DNA from: Xylocopa sonorina
Lineage: Eukaryota > Arthropoda > Insecta > Hymenoptera > Apidae
Direction: 5' to 3'
Assembly: GCF_050948175.1 (NCBI RefSeq)
Contig: NC_135197.1
Location: 8,016,501 to 8,080,500, forward strand
DNA: 64,000 bases
Positions within the stretch are counted from its first letter, which is position 1. Every line of letters starts with the position of its first letter. Positions 36,101 through 51,000 of the stretch are shown piece after piece. The notes under the pieces are model-generated. The model saw only the letters and a list, made by a program, of their open reading frames with translations. It had not been told where the DNA came from and searched no databases. The translations under genes and the position numbers were made by a program.

Positions 36101-38563
36101 GATTCTCAGTAATTTCGCGCAGGCGTAACCAACGTTCCCAGAATGTCGAGTGTCGTTTGCCGTGATTATTTTCCTTCGCCGCGCAAATAATCGGCGGAAC
36201 CGTTTCCACCGCTGCCGTGATACGGATATAAAGCTTTCGAAAAAGCCGTTTATCGCGCTTCCGGCGTGATTTAACGCCGGTTTAAAAACTGCGAGCATTT
36301 TTACGGACGTTGGATCGCTTTTGTGCTCGAAGCTAAAAGGACGTGGTGACTCTCTCTGTCTTTGAATTCCTCAACTTTCCCGTCACCTGTATCAGTAATT
36401 AAGAACTTCGGGTGGCTGAACGAGAAATGTAACGTCTAAAATCGCCACAGGTTTCATTCGTCATTTTTCTACGCAACATTTTTAATGGAATTCACCTTCC
36501 TTAAGACGTTAACTTAAATAGAAGACATCGAGAAACGTTCCATTCTTCTTTTCGCGCGATTCATTTAAACACGATTGAGTGTCAGGTTTTAATTATGAGA
36601 GCCTGAAGTTGGACACGGTTCGGGTGAAATTACGCAACGTTCTTTAATTTTTAAATGTTTAATTTGAATTAACAAATCGTGATCGTTTCTTGATTACACC
36701 TGTGAGTCGATCGTACGCGTGCACACGTGTATATATGAGAAAATGGACGCAGCATGAATAATATGTACTCAGGTAAAGAAAAACTAGAAATATGCACACA
36801 GTATCATACTAAAATCTTACACATAATAATATATAACAAGCACGTAACAACGTATCAACGAAAATTAAAAAATATGTATATCCTCTTTATCCCTGAGGTT
36901 AAATTAACTTAAATCAAACGTTACAAGTCTCTCGACTGTTTATTTCATCTTTTAGGAACACATCAAATTTACGTGATAAGAAGACGTGACAAATAAAACG
37001 CAAATCAAAATTTGTTCGCTAATTAATTTTAGCCACGCAATCCTTAAAGATTCGCAAGGGAGAGAAGGGGTTGCAAATGATCCCTGCTCATTTTTTCGCG
37101 GTTACTCGTCGACACCGTTCGTCTGAAATATTTACGCGAATTTCCATCGTCGATGATCAGCGAAACGTGAAACCATCGTTGTTTAACACGCTCGCAATTA
37201 GCTGCAAGTACAACCAAAATGGTCTCGCAATAATGAACTCGCGAATCTATTCTCTTGATTTTACTGGAGATCGAATGATCAGCTGATGATTTGTAAATCA
37301 ATTTAAACGGGACCAGATCTTTTTTTACTCGTTCCTCAACATTCAAATATAGTTGTGCTTTATATTATGAATTATATTTGTAATATTTAGATAATAATAT
37401 TGGTGACTATATAGGGAGGAGATAAAATATTTTATAACGTTTAAAGAAGAATAAAAATATTATATAAGGAAGGAAGAGAGAGAGAGAACTAATTGACTTA
37501 ATGAAACTTTACATTTTGTACAACTCAAATCGATAATCAATTGTGGCTATAGATTCCTACGAATCGCACGATCTATAAACCTGAGATACAATTGAAATAA
37601 AAGATAAAGAAATTATATTTACAATATTAAGTTAGTGACTTGTTCACGATGTTTATTGAATAAAAGTATAAAAGTAGAGAAATAAGTAAAAATATTGCAC
37701 AGAACTGTCACAGAATGGGACAGAGAAAAAGAGGTCCTCGAAGATAGAACCTCGTATTTAGCTACGTCGATCTAATTAAATAGACATAACATTAGACGCC
37801 AATTTGGAACATCAACAAATTCGATTCTCTGTGCTTTTGCGTATTCCAGCTCTATTCTTTGATTTGCCTGAAATACTCTAAATCGTTCGATTAACGTGGC
37901 AGTATAGTAAAGCAGCATCTTGGTGACAGTGCAGAGCAAGAACCGGAAGTGATTTCAATTCGACACCGATTCATAAAATTCTACGTTCCAGAGATCCTCG
38001 AATATACTCTAAAACACTTGAAGCTCGTTAAACCAAGCATGAGCAACTCGTTTCCTCGCGTATTTTTAAATAAAAAAAGGCGTGCACTTTTTTTACTATA
38101 TTTTCTTGTCCAATATTTTTCTCATCGTTATCCCTCAAATAAACGTCAATACACCATAGATCTTCGCTCGAACAATATTCGTAAAGGTTCTGAAATGAAA
38201 AATAATTAAGAAAACTGAACAGAAACTTCCGTGCAGGTTTACCACCTCGTTGCGCCCTATTTCCGGCCCAGCTAGTCTTTACGCTCGCAAAACGCCCTAT
38301 TACAGGGCCGCTGCTCACGACGTGGCTGTCTTTGATCAGCACGAGTTACCCATGCCCCTGTTACACCATCGTCGCCAATGGACCATGTCCATTCTAAATC
38401 GCAGCGCTACAAAGAAAACGATATACAGAAACGTGGCACAGGACGATTCGAACGACGCGTAGAGAGCGTGAGGGTTCGTTCGCGGGGCACGAAGAAACGT
38501 GGTCGAGATCGAGGACACGAAGAGTGCGAAGATGCAAGCAGAATAACTGTCTGCGATATGGAA

Positions 38564-38569
38564 TTTATT
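38564..38569 (-). terminator. Candidate polyadenylation signal of the receptor gene
   Basis: TTTATT on the plus strand reads AATAAA on the minus strand, only eight bases after the stop codon. If used, the 3' UTR would be very short. Other AATAAA hexamers lie further away, for example near 37652. Confidence 0.35.
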
Positions 38570-38577
38570 CTCTGTAA

Positions 38578-38911
38578 TCAGGGCGCGACGCTAACCGCGA
38601 AGCTGGACGTTAACGTGCTGCTACTCGCGCTTTTCTTCACTTTGTAAGGGTCGTGTAGCATCGATGTACCGTGCGAGGAACCGGACACCTCTGAGGCGAG
38701 GCCAAGGCGCGCCTTCAACGCCTGATGAACTCGAGGCTTCATCACGAACAAAACGAATATCATCACCCCTTGAAGACAGTTCACTATATCCGACGCGTAA
38801 AATACTTCCTCCTTGTACTTCAGTTCAGTATAGTTGTTGACGAACGAGGACAGCAGCTCCGTCACCCAGGTTATGCCCATCACGATGAACAGCTTCACGT
38901 TCATGATGAAC
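38578..38911 (-). CDS. Mth-like receptor exon 9 (TM6, TM7, C-terminal tail, stop)
   Basis: The acceptor ATCCAG ends at 38912 and the stop codon is at 38578-38580. It begins (K)FIMNVKLFIVMGITWVTELLSSFV (TM6), then FYASDIVNCLQGVMIFVLFVMKPRV (TM7), followed by a short Ser/Thr-rich tail (KKSASSSTLTSSFAVSVAP). The tail is a plausible phosphorylation region. Confidence 0.93.
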
Positions 38912-38958
38912 CTGGATTCGTAACGACATCACGTTTATTACATTATTCAGTTTGTATA

Positions 38959-39055
<97 letters not shown>

Positions 39056-42000
39056 TATAGTCGTGATATTTAATGATCAACTGAAAAGTGAAATGTTTTG
39101 TCAGTGATTGGAACCTAGCGAGGAAATTAACATCGTATTGACGAGCACATTTACGAGTGGTTTGAATTTAGTCGATCAAACCTCCACTTTGTGGCCACGG
39201 TTAGGGAGTAACCGATCGACTCACTTAGTTTTGTCAGCGTGAAATCGTTTGCTCCTAGGGTCCATCGGGTCAGCCACCCTGCTTATCTCAGCTTTCACTT
39301 TGTTACACTGCTCCGCAGTGAGGATGAAGAACACTACGTTCGATGTCAGCTGAACGGCGACTGGGCCTCTGAAGAAAATCAATTCGCCGTGCTTGCCTGG
39401 AATATCTGCAACGTGAACGTGCTCGTGAGTGATCGACGCCAACATTTTCGAGTACACGGGAAATAGAATCTCTTTTATCGAGTAATTCCTCTAATTTTAA
39501 TTAACGGACACTGGATCGCGAAACTTGCAGCCTCGTGGAATCTCGTGATCCCATTCCCCGCGTATGCGAGACGAAACCAACAGGAACGATCCGCGTTTAA
39601 TTCAATATTTAAGTCGAAAAAAACGCGGAATCCGCCGCTCTGAAATTCGTCCCGACGATCGTGGAAATCCGGGGGGAGCACGGGGGTTGTTCTTTTAACG
39701 CGACTACCCAGTATTACATCGCTTTAATTCCACGGATTTAAACGCACCCACGGGAATGCTGAAAAGACTGCGATTCGCGCGAATCGCCGGGCAAAAATTC
39801 TGGTTTCCCGACGCGTGCACCCTTTCTCCCCGCGGCGTGCGCCATTTTCAGGTAAGACTAGGGGTGTGCTTCTTTTTTTGCGAACGAAGATCGCAGCTAC
39901 TAAATTTCTGTGCGCGAATTTGTATACAGTCGATGACCAGAATCTTCGAACATGTTTAGAAAAGTATTTGTGCAAACGAGAAACCGGTTTTTCTATAAAA
40001 GTACGATAATTGGTACTTGTACTAACTGCGATGAACATTTGCAGGTACTCAACAGCTGGTACCCTGATTGGTGAATTGAAAAGGCAGTGGAGAAGAATTT
40101 TTAGAAAAAGCTTTCGCGAGGACACACATGCCAATCACTACTGATGGTTCGACTGCAAGACAAGCAAACTCATGGTCTGCTCATCTTTGCTAAAATACGA
40201 CAAGGTATGTACTCGATAGAGATCAACATTTAAAATACCGTAAAATTGTCGATCTTGTCGCTAAAAAATAATTAAGGGGCGTTCTATCTTGTTTAATAAA
40301 ACTCTGAGCATTTAGTCGATCAATACTAAAGTTTATAAAGCCAAGATGGAGAAACGTGAAAGTTTTATGAAATTGAAAAAGAATACACAGCCGTCTCGAC
40401 GCACAGTGATTGTATTCTTAATTATTCGGGAAAAACTCTTAATTATTGCGGGCGATTACGAGTTTCAGTGTTATTAATGGAACTCGAGGATTCCCTCTGT
40501 TATTAAAACGAACCAACGTAAACATAACGAAAGCAATGATCCGTGGTAACGAATGGAAAACTCGTTTACTCGAACTGCTCTCGGTTCTATCGTCGATCGT
40601 ATCTGTTCACGCGAACTCGCGATTCATCACAGTGAACACACAAGACTTATGGTTTCCAGTCGAGGACTCACCAGCGAACCAGCAGCTGTCGGTGCCAAAA
40701 TTTGGCCGCAGAGCTTCCGGCAAGAGCTGCATTTTGTCAGTCAGGACAGCACAAGTCGCGATGAACATCGACAGACCAAACGCGTACAGGCAGTAGAAAA
40801 AGAATTTCTTCGCGTGGCCTTTGCCTCTGGTCAGGTTACCTTGCAGCCTCCTGAGAAAAGAGAGATTTTCTTCTTTTTACATACGAGCAATTCGAGACAT
40901 TCCACGACTCTTTCTTCACTTTCCTTCGTTCCACTTTCAAGTACGTAACGTTTTATACACCCTCGCGTGTTATCTTCGTTGCGCACTTTTATTAGACAAT
41001 TAAGCCCCTCGTTAATGCATAAACAGTCCAGTCGCGAGATATCCACGAGCCGTGCACTTTTATTGGACCATACTTTCACGTGCAGTACAATTAACGTTGC
41101 GCGCATAATGGTATCGCGGTGTGTTTCATAATGCAAGATAAATTCCGGGAAAACCGGGGATTAAATAAGAAAAAAACGGAGGGGAGACAGGAAAAGGATC
41201 GTACATTTGACTGCAATAATTTTGTACACGTTCGTAAGGGACTTTCCTTATGGACGTGGCATGGCGTTACATCCACCGTACATTACCACCACAATGGAGC
41301 TGTGCGAGCGTAACTTTTTCCCAGCGATTAACGGAGCATGGAATGGTACATACACGGTTATAAATTGCGCGATTAACCTTATAAAGGTTCATTAAAATTC
41401 ATTGCTTTTCAGTTGAATCACTTTACCAAGCTACATTCACAGTATCATATTTTTTTGGAAAATGAATAAATTGTTGTTTAGCGGCAAGGATTAACTAAAC
41501 TTGTCCCTAAACAATTTTATTCAAGATCGTACATAACATCTACACGTTTACTTCTTGATCATCAGAATTCCCCGCGCAATCATTAATTATGCAATCATTA
41601 TGCGATCGTTATGGACGTTCTAGCGATAGCAATCGCTAATCGTTCTCTTTTGTCTTTTGTGTAATACCAAACAATCTGTGAAACGCAAACCGTTCATAAT
41701 AGTATAAAAAAGGACGTGATACAAGCTGTACGAAAAACTTTTCACGAGTTACGTTGAAAATTGTTTAAATCCTCGTATCTCGTACGATCTTCTGCCTGTA
41801 CGTGTACAACCTTGGAAAAAGCCTTTTGCGCAAGGCCATCGATGGAATTAATAACCAATTTGAGGAACCAGAAAGTAGGGAACGTTTATTTGCAGGGAAG
41901 TCGGTTGATTAATGTGTAAACGGTTCGCAGGATTGTAATTCCGCCCACTGTATTGTGATTCCATATTAATACGTTCGGATGCTGAGTAAGGGGAAGTCGA

Positions 42001-45000
42001 GGAACTCGTTTTCTTGGCATACGATGCACCAGATGTAATACGTAATTGTTCGCCTCCCTCGATTTACATTATTACCAGAAAACATCTTCTCGAATAATAA
42101 GAATTCTTGGAATTTACAGAAATACAGTGAATGGTAATTATTGAATCAGTAGAGCAAATCGAAATCGATGTCATTAAATCGCCAGCCACGTGCGTTTGCG
42201 TATAAATATATAATTTAATTAAAATACTAATTTTTAGAAGATTAATAGTCGAGCATATGTCAGTGGATCGTCTAGGATCGTCGTTCGCTTCTTTGACCTT
42301 TTACTTCCCCCTTTTTTCGCTTGCCATGTGGCAACCAAATGTACGAGAGATCTCATAGGGTTTGTAAGTTTCGTTCACACCTACTCGATGCTACCCAGTC
42401 AAATACATCGCTCTATCGCACAATATTCGAAAAATACGAACGTGTAAATATATTAAGCGAAAAGAATACATTGGTGAAAAAATTATCGTTACACATCGGC
42501 TATTAATCGAGCAACCATGCCCAACTGAAATACACTCGGCAATAAATAACATCTACACGGTCAAAGCGGTACAAAATGTATCAAGGAGTAAAACTGAAGT
42601 TACACTTTCAATAAACAACGTTTCCAGGAATAAACACTGTTTTTGATAAGTTGAATAATATGCCAAAAAAATGCGACAGAGCAATATTTATCATTTTATT
42701 AGCTTCTTTTCCAGGGAAACCGTGTTTAAAACGATACAGCGTTCGATCGAGATCGAAGTGACACTCTTGATAAACAACGTTTCCAGCAATAAACACTGTC
42801 TTTAATAAGTTGAATAATATGCCAAAGAAGTGCGACAGAGCAATATTTATCATTTTATTAGCTTCTTTTCCAGGGAAACCGTGTTTAAAACGATACAGCG
42901 CGCGTTCGACCGATTTGCTCTGCGACGATTGAGATCGAAGCGGAATATTTCGCGTTGGAAGAAACGTTCGTCAAACAACGGGGAAACAATTTTTCTGGTC
43001 TCGACGGAAGAAACGGAAGACGTCCATGCGACGATCTCCCGCTCACGTGGATCTATTTTCTCCGTGTATTTGTATATCCACCGGTTAGAATAACAAGCTG
43101 GAAACACAAACTTCCACGGCGTGCACGAGACGAGGGACTATGCGTAGGAGCGTTTTCAATGAATCAAAATTACTCGCGAAACAATTGAAAATCGATCGTA
43201 TGATATCCACCCATTCAACTTTCCAAGTTAAACACTGCAACAATTGTGCACGCTGCAATTTATCGCCTAAAAACCGATCGTAATACTGGTGGTAACGTTA
43301 TAACTTAAAAATCAAATGTGTGTTAAGCTAGATAAAAAAAAGTCTAGCTCTGATTTATGCGAATAATTTACGAAGCAATTGTTTCAAAGAACAATTGATT
43401 TTTTAGTTTATTTTGCATTTATGGAGGGAAATATTTTCTAAATTCTAGTGTCGAAGACTGCAGCTAAATTTAATTCTTAGTTATTTGCAGAAGATAAAGC
43501 TTCTATTTTAATCCTCTCTTTGTCGATTTACTGAAGATCGGGAGACTCTCGTGCAAGTTCCTCAAGCACGATACCCAGGTCTTTTACCTAAAAAATTCGT
43601 ACGAACTGTACTCGTCATTAACAGAAAGGTACGAGACGTTAAACGTTCCTAGAAAATGTATATTCACTTCTATTTCTAACGTCGAGGTCCATTTCTAGAA
43701 TTCGATAAATTTCAACGTCGCGAGTAAAGAGAATGGAATGTCACGAGCACGCCGCTGCTATTACGAAAATACTACTTTACGCTATCAAATTTCGGTATTT
43801 TAAGTGACGAAATAGAAATCTGTAAAAAGATAGAGATAAAAACCTAGGGAAGAGTGTATCGATTCGCGTACGATAACTCGCGACTGCGAGGGGTAAAACT
43901 GATCACGCGAGTGGCTGGGCTCGAAACCGGAAATTTACCGATCCGGTTCGCAAAGTTTACTCTAAACATCACGTTCGACGCGCGTTACGCCGCTCGACGT
44001 TGACACTTTATCGTAGTTTTAACAGCACCTGGTGTAATTTGGAAATTAAATCTTGGTAAACATATTAGCGTCACGTGGACAGGATCCGGGATTAGTGTCG
44101 GTTCCGTTACTGTAGAACGCCACTGAGAAGGGACCATTACATAATAGATGTCACGTCCCATAGAAAATTCGTAGCAAAACTTTCTCTTCCGCAGAGGATC
44201 TCGTCGTTTCGTTTCTATTAACTTCCCTCTCGTTATTTGATCGTAGATAGCCAAAAAAAAAATGGTCCCATATAACTCTATCAGTAGTTCACGAGGATAA
44301 GTTGAATCGAACGAAAAAGTATTCCTACGAGCCCTATCATGCAGGTAATCTATTATGCCAAGGACAGTTGAGAAATTGCGACGTGTAAAGTACTTCTCGC
44401 ATTAGTCTTGAAAAACTTTCAGATAAAGATCCTCCTTAATCGCGCGCCTCATTGACAGGGTCGATCTTTCTTGCATTAGTCACCGTATAGTGTACCTCTC
44501 TTATTCGTCGACTTATTCCCTTCCTATTTCGCTCAATTTAGAGTCGAATTTTGTTTCCTCTCTCTCTACGATCCGTTTTGGAAGTTTCTTTGCGCGGAAA
44601 TTTAACCAGATTTATCAGACAGAAGGAAAGTAAAAAAAAAGCAGAAAAGAGCGTAAGAGAAGATAGATCGAACGAGGTGTCTGAGGACGCGATTACACGG
44701 TCCGTTTCGATTAAAGCGCACGGTCGAATCAACCAAATTTGGGCGTAAAACGAGCACCGTAAATCGCAGTTCGATCGAGGCGTTGGATCGAATTTTAATT
44801 TACGCCGCTCGCTTTATTTCAATCCGAGCGCAACGCGAGGGCGAGGTGTTAAATGACTAATAATATCTTACCCGAATGTCCGCCATATATCGAAGCACAT
44901 GACGTTCAACCAGCAAAAAGCTGACAGGAAGAAGAAAAGCATGATGTACCCTGAAAATGAAGATAAATGGTTCCGTATAGCCGCGGCAGAGTACTCGCGA

Positions 45001-48000
45001 TCTCGGTGTGTCAAGTAGCGATGCGATTTTTTTGTTAAATTTTCCACGGATACAGCTAGCCGTTGTTTCGTTCAATTTGATTGGTTTCATCGAGGTTATG
45101 CAATTAAGTAGAGCCTCGATATCTGTATCGATGTTAGCTCGGATAATAGAGTCGAGAGGCGTTTCGTCTGTGGCGGAATATTTTTTCAAACGAACAATTC
45201 TGAACGATTCCATCCGATTCGAAGGTATTACGATTTATTGGATTTAAAGGGGCCCAAATGTTTCCATTAACTTCAGTACGATCGACTTCTACAGCCAAAT
45301 CGATTCGATCTCTACTGTTTTCATGCTTGGACTTTTCAAGACGGATCTTTTTGCTCCTTCAATCGTGGATTTAATTTTTTATATCTATCGAAACTTGTAG
45401 ACTTCCTTGCGCGAGGTTGAGGGTATCAAAGGAACGATAACGTACCCAGCATTGAACACGAATAGGTTGCGTCATCCCTCCCTACTTCCGGCGTCATCCA
45501 TGGTATTGCTGCGAGCGAAGCGTAGGCCACCAAAAGGCTCGCAGAATGGCACATCAGAGTTTTACCGTGCAGATTCTGCAGTGCTGGTAGACAGGCGTAG
45601 ACGATCAGCGTTAGAAGCAAGAACAAACAGCTGATCGACAGTAGGATGGTGGTAAGCACTGTTCTGAAATCAGAGGACGAAGAATTTCGATTTCATAACG
45701 GTTGCTGTTACTTCCTTGTACACTCGACAGTGGCATTATACAGTGGAGCCTCGTTCGCTCGAGTCAATCTTGAATTAACCATTAGAACTTTTTACTTGGA
45801 TGGTTCCATTCGATGATGAGACGATAGCCACTTTTGGCGTATCAACCCTCGATCTATTCCCAGAAGACCATTCAATCAGACATAACGTGACTATTTATAT
45901 CGCACGGTTACCGTTTTCCTCGCAAAACTGACCCAATTCCCGATTAAACTTTAATGGATAGATTGCCTCGAATGCGTACTCGAGGACGCTTAATTTACGA
46001 CACAGCCACGTGTCCATTATAAAATTCTGCGCCATCGTATCTCGAAGCATAATCGCGGATAATAACGTGATTTTTCGACAGTAATAGATAATAATTAGGC
46101 AATAATATAATTTAAATTATCCAACCATCGAGGCAGTCGCGATACAAATTGTCTACGTGAAATATTTTCATTCCAGATGCAAATTACCTAAATACCATGG
46201 AGGAACACGAGCAGCCACGCCCAGAAAGGGAAGTCAATTAGGCAATTATAATTCACGGCGCAGCCTGTTCATTACGCAAAAACGTAACCAGTTTACGAAG
46301 AAAGGGAAACGATCCCACCAGCCAGCTTCGATTACAGCCAGCTTCGGTCCATTATCCAGCAAGGTCCGCTAATTGAGACCGAGATTCATTGCCACTTGGC
46401 GCCTCCCTCGTAAATTTCGACGCGATGCCAGTTGGAAACCGATTCGAAGGGAGAAGAACCTTTGACGAAACGAATCGTGTCCTGATCTTAGCCGTGGAAC
46501 GTTGAGAACGCGAGATTTCCAGCAACGAAGCGCACGTTATCTCACGGTTGCTCAAACGGTGGCGAACGCGGTGAAACGTACAAAGGGAATCGTGTCCTCG
46601 TGTAAAGTATCCTCGTTATCACGGCTGGGGAATATAAATCGACTCATTCCGTACTGTTCCATCGCCACCGCTGCGTTAACATGATCGTTAACATCGATTG
46701 ATCTTTATTTATGTCAAAATTAAGGAAATTCCACGAGGTCCGTTCATCTAAGAGAGACCAAACGAATCGACTCGACTAATTTTTCTGACAAAGATCGTAA
46801 AAGGATCGTAAAATTTGGGACAGCACAAATATTTCATAGTTGAACCACGAAATATAGAAAGAAGCTCTGGTTTCTTGGTTATTAATTATTGTAGTGATCG
46901 ATATAGGTGAGTGGTTGAGCACACTCGTGACATTTAAATTAATTCCAAGTCAGTTGTTCCTCTTCGTTTTGATATTAGCAATAAAGCCCTCGTGTCTGAA
47001 GTTTTAATCAACCATTCTTGTGTGGAATTGAGGCACAGAAACTTCTTTCATAAGCGGTGAAAATTCATGAAATTTCACAGGGGGGGCTGAAGTTAGTTGG
47101 AAAACTTGTTCATATGCTATATATTAATTTACGTCGCGTCGACTGCACTTGGGTGAGGGTACAAAATTCACGAAGAATGCGCTCTTCCGCGAGGAACACA
47201 GGATATATTTTTTGTCCGCGTGTAACTGTGCCGTAGAATGGCAAAATTATATTTTACAGTCGATTCTAAGGTAATTCCAACGTTTATTCGATGAAACAAA
47301 CTGATCACGCTTTGCGTCCGCAGTGTTAGCCTTTCTAATCCGTCGAATTGCACATTTGTACACGCGCTTAACACAAGAGAGGAGACAAAATCACGGTAAA
47401 ATCCGAATGAACGATGCTCGAAAAAAAATGGAGCAATAAAAAAACACGAAAAGATAGAAGAAAAAAAGAGGAGAAAGTGCACACACACGTATATTATAGT
47501 AAAAGCGAGGCAAATGAACGGAACACGGATGTACAGCCACTTCGTTACGACATGTCCCGGTGAATGGCCCTTCTTCTATTCATCAGACAAATGGACTTGT
47601 ACCATTGTTATTTATTCTTCAGCTTGAAGATATACGATCGCGCAGATTGTCCGCATGACTGGCGTACAACGTGGCTATTTGGCATTGATGCAGCCACAAT
47701 ATGCACTGCCGCGAAAGATGTCGGTTTCCGGTTTGAACGGTTGACCAGCATACGAGGACGAACCGATCCTCCGCGTCTATCGCTTTCAGAAACAACCCCT
47801 TAACAAAGGCGCCCTTAACGTAGCGATTCGATATGATTCGACAATAATTTAAATAAATCGATTCACCAGAATATCGTAAAATAACAAAAGAAATTATAAT
47901 AGTTGCGTTTTCATTTACAGATTATACAGTTCGCCAGTGGACATTAACAGCGAAGTTCAGCTCCACGGGAAGGCAAAAGCTCGACAGGGATTAGCCTCTA

Positions 48001-51000
48001 AATAAAGTCGAGATACCTGGAAGACGGATGTCGCGAGTTTCGAGGGGACGAAAAATTTGTTTAGAAGTTGCTCACTGGACGCAGTTCTCTCCTTGGTGGT
48101 CACGCACACGTAACGAAAAACAGAGACGGGCCAGGGTGGAAGTTTCGCAGCCAACTTCTATTGGATCTCGCGAATCTCGTCTAGTTTTACTTGTTTAAAC
48201 TTTGCAAAGTCAAACAAACGGGTTCCGGCAATAAATGGCGGCCATCCATCGGCTTAGAAGTTTGAAACGCGTAACGGATTTGTACGAGCGAAGGGCGCGC
48301 GAAAGCGGACCGCTTCGAATGGGGCGCGTACCCCTTAAAATTTCTAAACGAGGAATTTTATACGTATCGATTGTCCAGATACTGTGCAATTAAACGTTAG
48401 ATGTATGAAGCACATGTGAAAGTGCTCGACCCGCTCTTACCTGGTGTAACTGTTTTGCTGCTCGTACCGATTGTTACCAAAGCAAATGAAGGCGACGAAG
48501 TCCCGCGATTGATTCTGATTGTACACGTCTATGCAATATTGATTGTGCAACAGCGGTTTCACGTTTACGTTTAGGTACAGGTTTCCTTCCGGTGACAGAC
48601 CGTCCATTTCGTTCCGTCTTGAGGAGTAGAAGCCATTTGGACACTCGAGTCCGTACAGCACGCCGTAATCTGAGGAACGAAACATACAAACGTAAACGTG
48701 TAGAGTGATACAACGAGTATTTCCTTGCGTCACAATTTTTACGCGTTAACAGACCCAACAGCAATATTTTTATTCAGTTTCTAGCTCAATGGATGAATTA
48801 AGACCAACCCTTAAGGCTTCGAGATGTAATGAGATCCTCAACCTCATCGTAGAACGTCGCGTGCGGTTTGTTCGCGTGGATTCTTTCACACAGCCAATTC
48901 TCGTCCTCCTCATCGTCGAGGCAACATTTGCTTATACATTTATGGTCCGAACAGTAGTCAACGTCCCTGCATATTCGAACCGCGAGACGACGTTTCGATC
49001 GAGAATCCGGCGTCAGGTCCAAACAGGTGTTCCATTCGGTGAGGATAAAATTCTCCTTGGTTGCAGAATCCGTGGGTAATTTTACCTGAAAGATAATAGA
49101 GGGATGTTTTACGTAATCCTGCATTTCAGAAATTTTGAAATGCACCGAGTGACTCTTCCATTCTTGAGCAGCTCTTTATCAAGATTTTTACAAGACACGA
49201 TTGTACATGGTAAACTTTTGATTTCCAACAGAGCGACATAAAAAATACCACGTATATCTAATGATCGCGTGGAACACGCGATAACAATCATCTGAAACGT
49301 CCCCGTGAAGCAGCTGGATTTACAATGCGGCTTGAATCTCAAGAGCACGCACAATTTTTCAGCTGGAAAATTCACGGGAATACTTGGCATAGCCCTGACA
49401 GAAGGTGGATCGTCGAATCGTCGGAGATTTACGGATTGAATATCCGGAACCGTCGTCGCCGGGTCCCGGAACATTCCTGAAGCGCGGGCGACTCGCGGCA
49501 CCGTGAGAAGTTTGGATTGTTTTGACGTTCGCGCGAGAAACCGGTCCGACGGGTGGATTCTTCGAGAAGTCTTCGAAAGTTTCATTCAGCGACGTTTCCG
49601 TGGCATTCGAGGAGACGCGCAAAAATCCGAGCCCGACTTCATACCGGATCAAACGTCGCAGGTAGATTAAAACAGAGGAACGCGGGGCGTGTTCGAGGGG
49701 ATGGGAGTGTACGTTCAGCGAGTTCTTTTAAGAGAGCTCGCGAATTTTTCCACGGATGTTTGGAAAGCGGACTCCACGTTGCCTCGCAGCATTCGACTCT
49801 AACACAACCTGCGAAATTTACCGCGATACAAAAGTTTGCTTCGAGACGAGCGAACTTAAGCGGGACCAATTGGTTCGTATCCGCCTCCGCGGTCCTTGGA
49901 TCATCCTGTAGGAGTAACAAAAAGTATGAAATCGCGACTCACGCGGGACATAACGGAACCAGGTACACGGATGAGATAGGATCCGAATGGCCATGAGAAT
50001 TTCTCTCGCCGTTACTGAGAATTCGACTAGGAAACCAGGGATCCGAATGGCCATGAAAATTTCTTTCACCGTTACTGAGAATTCAACTAGGAAACCAATT
50101 ACATACCGCACGTCGGCACGTATTCTATACTGTTTCCTTGCGAGCCTGCAAGATGAACGAACGTCCATTGGAGCCAAGATAACGGGCGGAACATGGTGTT
50201 CCACGGAAATAAGATTTTTGCAGCAACGGAAAGGAGAAGAAGAGGAATAGCGGAGGAGGGAAAACGGGATAGTTTGGCGCGATGCAAATGACACAGAGAT
50301 TACCAGATTCGTCATGTCCCGCGGAATGGCCTCGTAAATTCGCCCGAATCTCCTCTATTTTCTCTGTAATTTTCATTGTAAGTTTACGATTTTCGCGATA
50401 TCTATTTCTCATGTTAACGACGCGCTATCCATTTCGTGACGCCCGTAATTGCTCGTTCTCGTGTCGACCAATGGCGGTTTACCCAATTACTGCACGCTAC
50501 GTCTACGATCTTCGAAAAGAGTTCGCGATCTCGCTCGTTCCTTGTGGATTTTGTATCGCGAATGAAATTCTAGGTTGGCTGTCTTTAGAGCCAGATGACA
50601 ATACAACTTTCCTTTCACTTTAGAAATTTATACAGAAGGAGTGTCCTCCTTAAACTGTATGCTTGCTTGAACACGTATGGACGATTAGTGTTTGATATTT
50701 GCCGTTTATTTTTTAACATTAATACATAGATTGATCAAAGTATTGAAGACTATGGGACGAAGAGGTTGAGAAACACGGCCTTGAATCTTTTCAGACCCAC
50801 TTCACAATCTGCTAAAAAAAAACCACCCTCAAACTACCCCAGCTCATGGATACTTCCAGCTTTCCTTCTCATCCCCTTTTCGTCCAGCTTCCAAAAAACT
50901 TTGACCCCGTTTTTTCCACCTCCCTTTAAGAACCCACTAAATCTCTTTCGAACCCCAACATGTACACCATCTCCTGAAAGTATCCAGATACTAACTCATT

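Larger units (their letters stand above)
31161..38577. other. 3' UTR of NHA and convergent intergenic region
   Basis: There is no recognisable coding sequence between the NHA stop and the last exon of the receptor gene on the other strand. The first part is presumably NHA 3' UTR. AATAAA at 33145-33150 is one possible polyadenylation signal. The remainder is AT-rich unique sequence. An open frame on the minus strand at 31029-31457 overlaps the NHA terminal exon antisense and is not credible as a gene. Confidence 0.6.
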
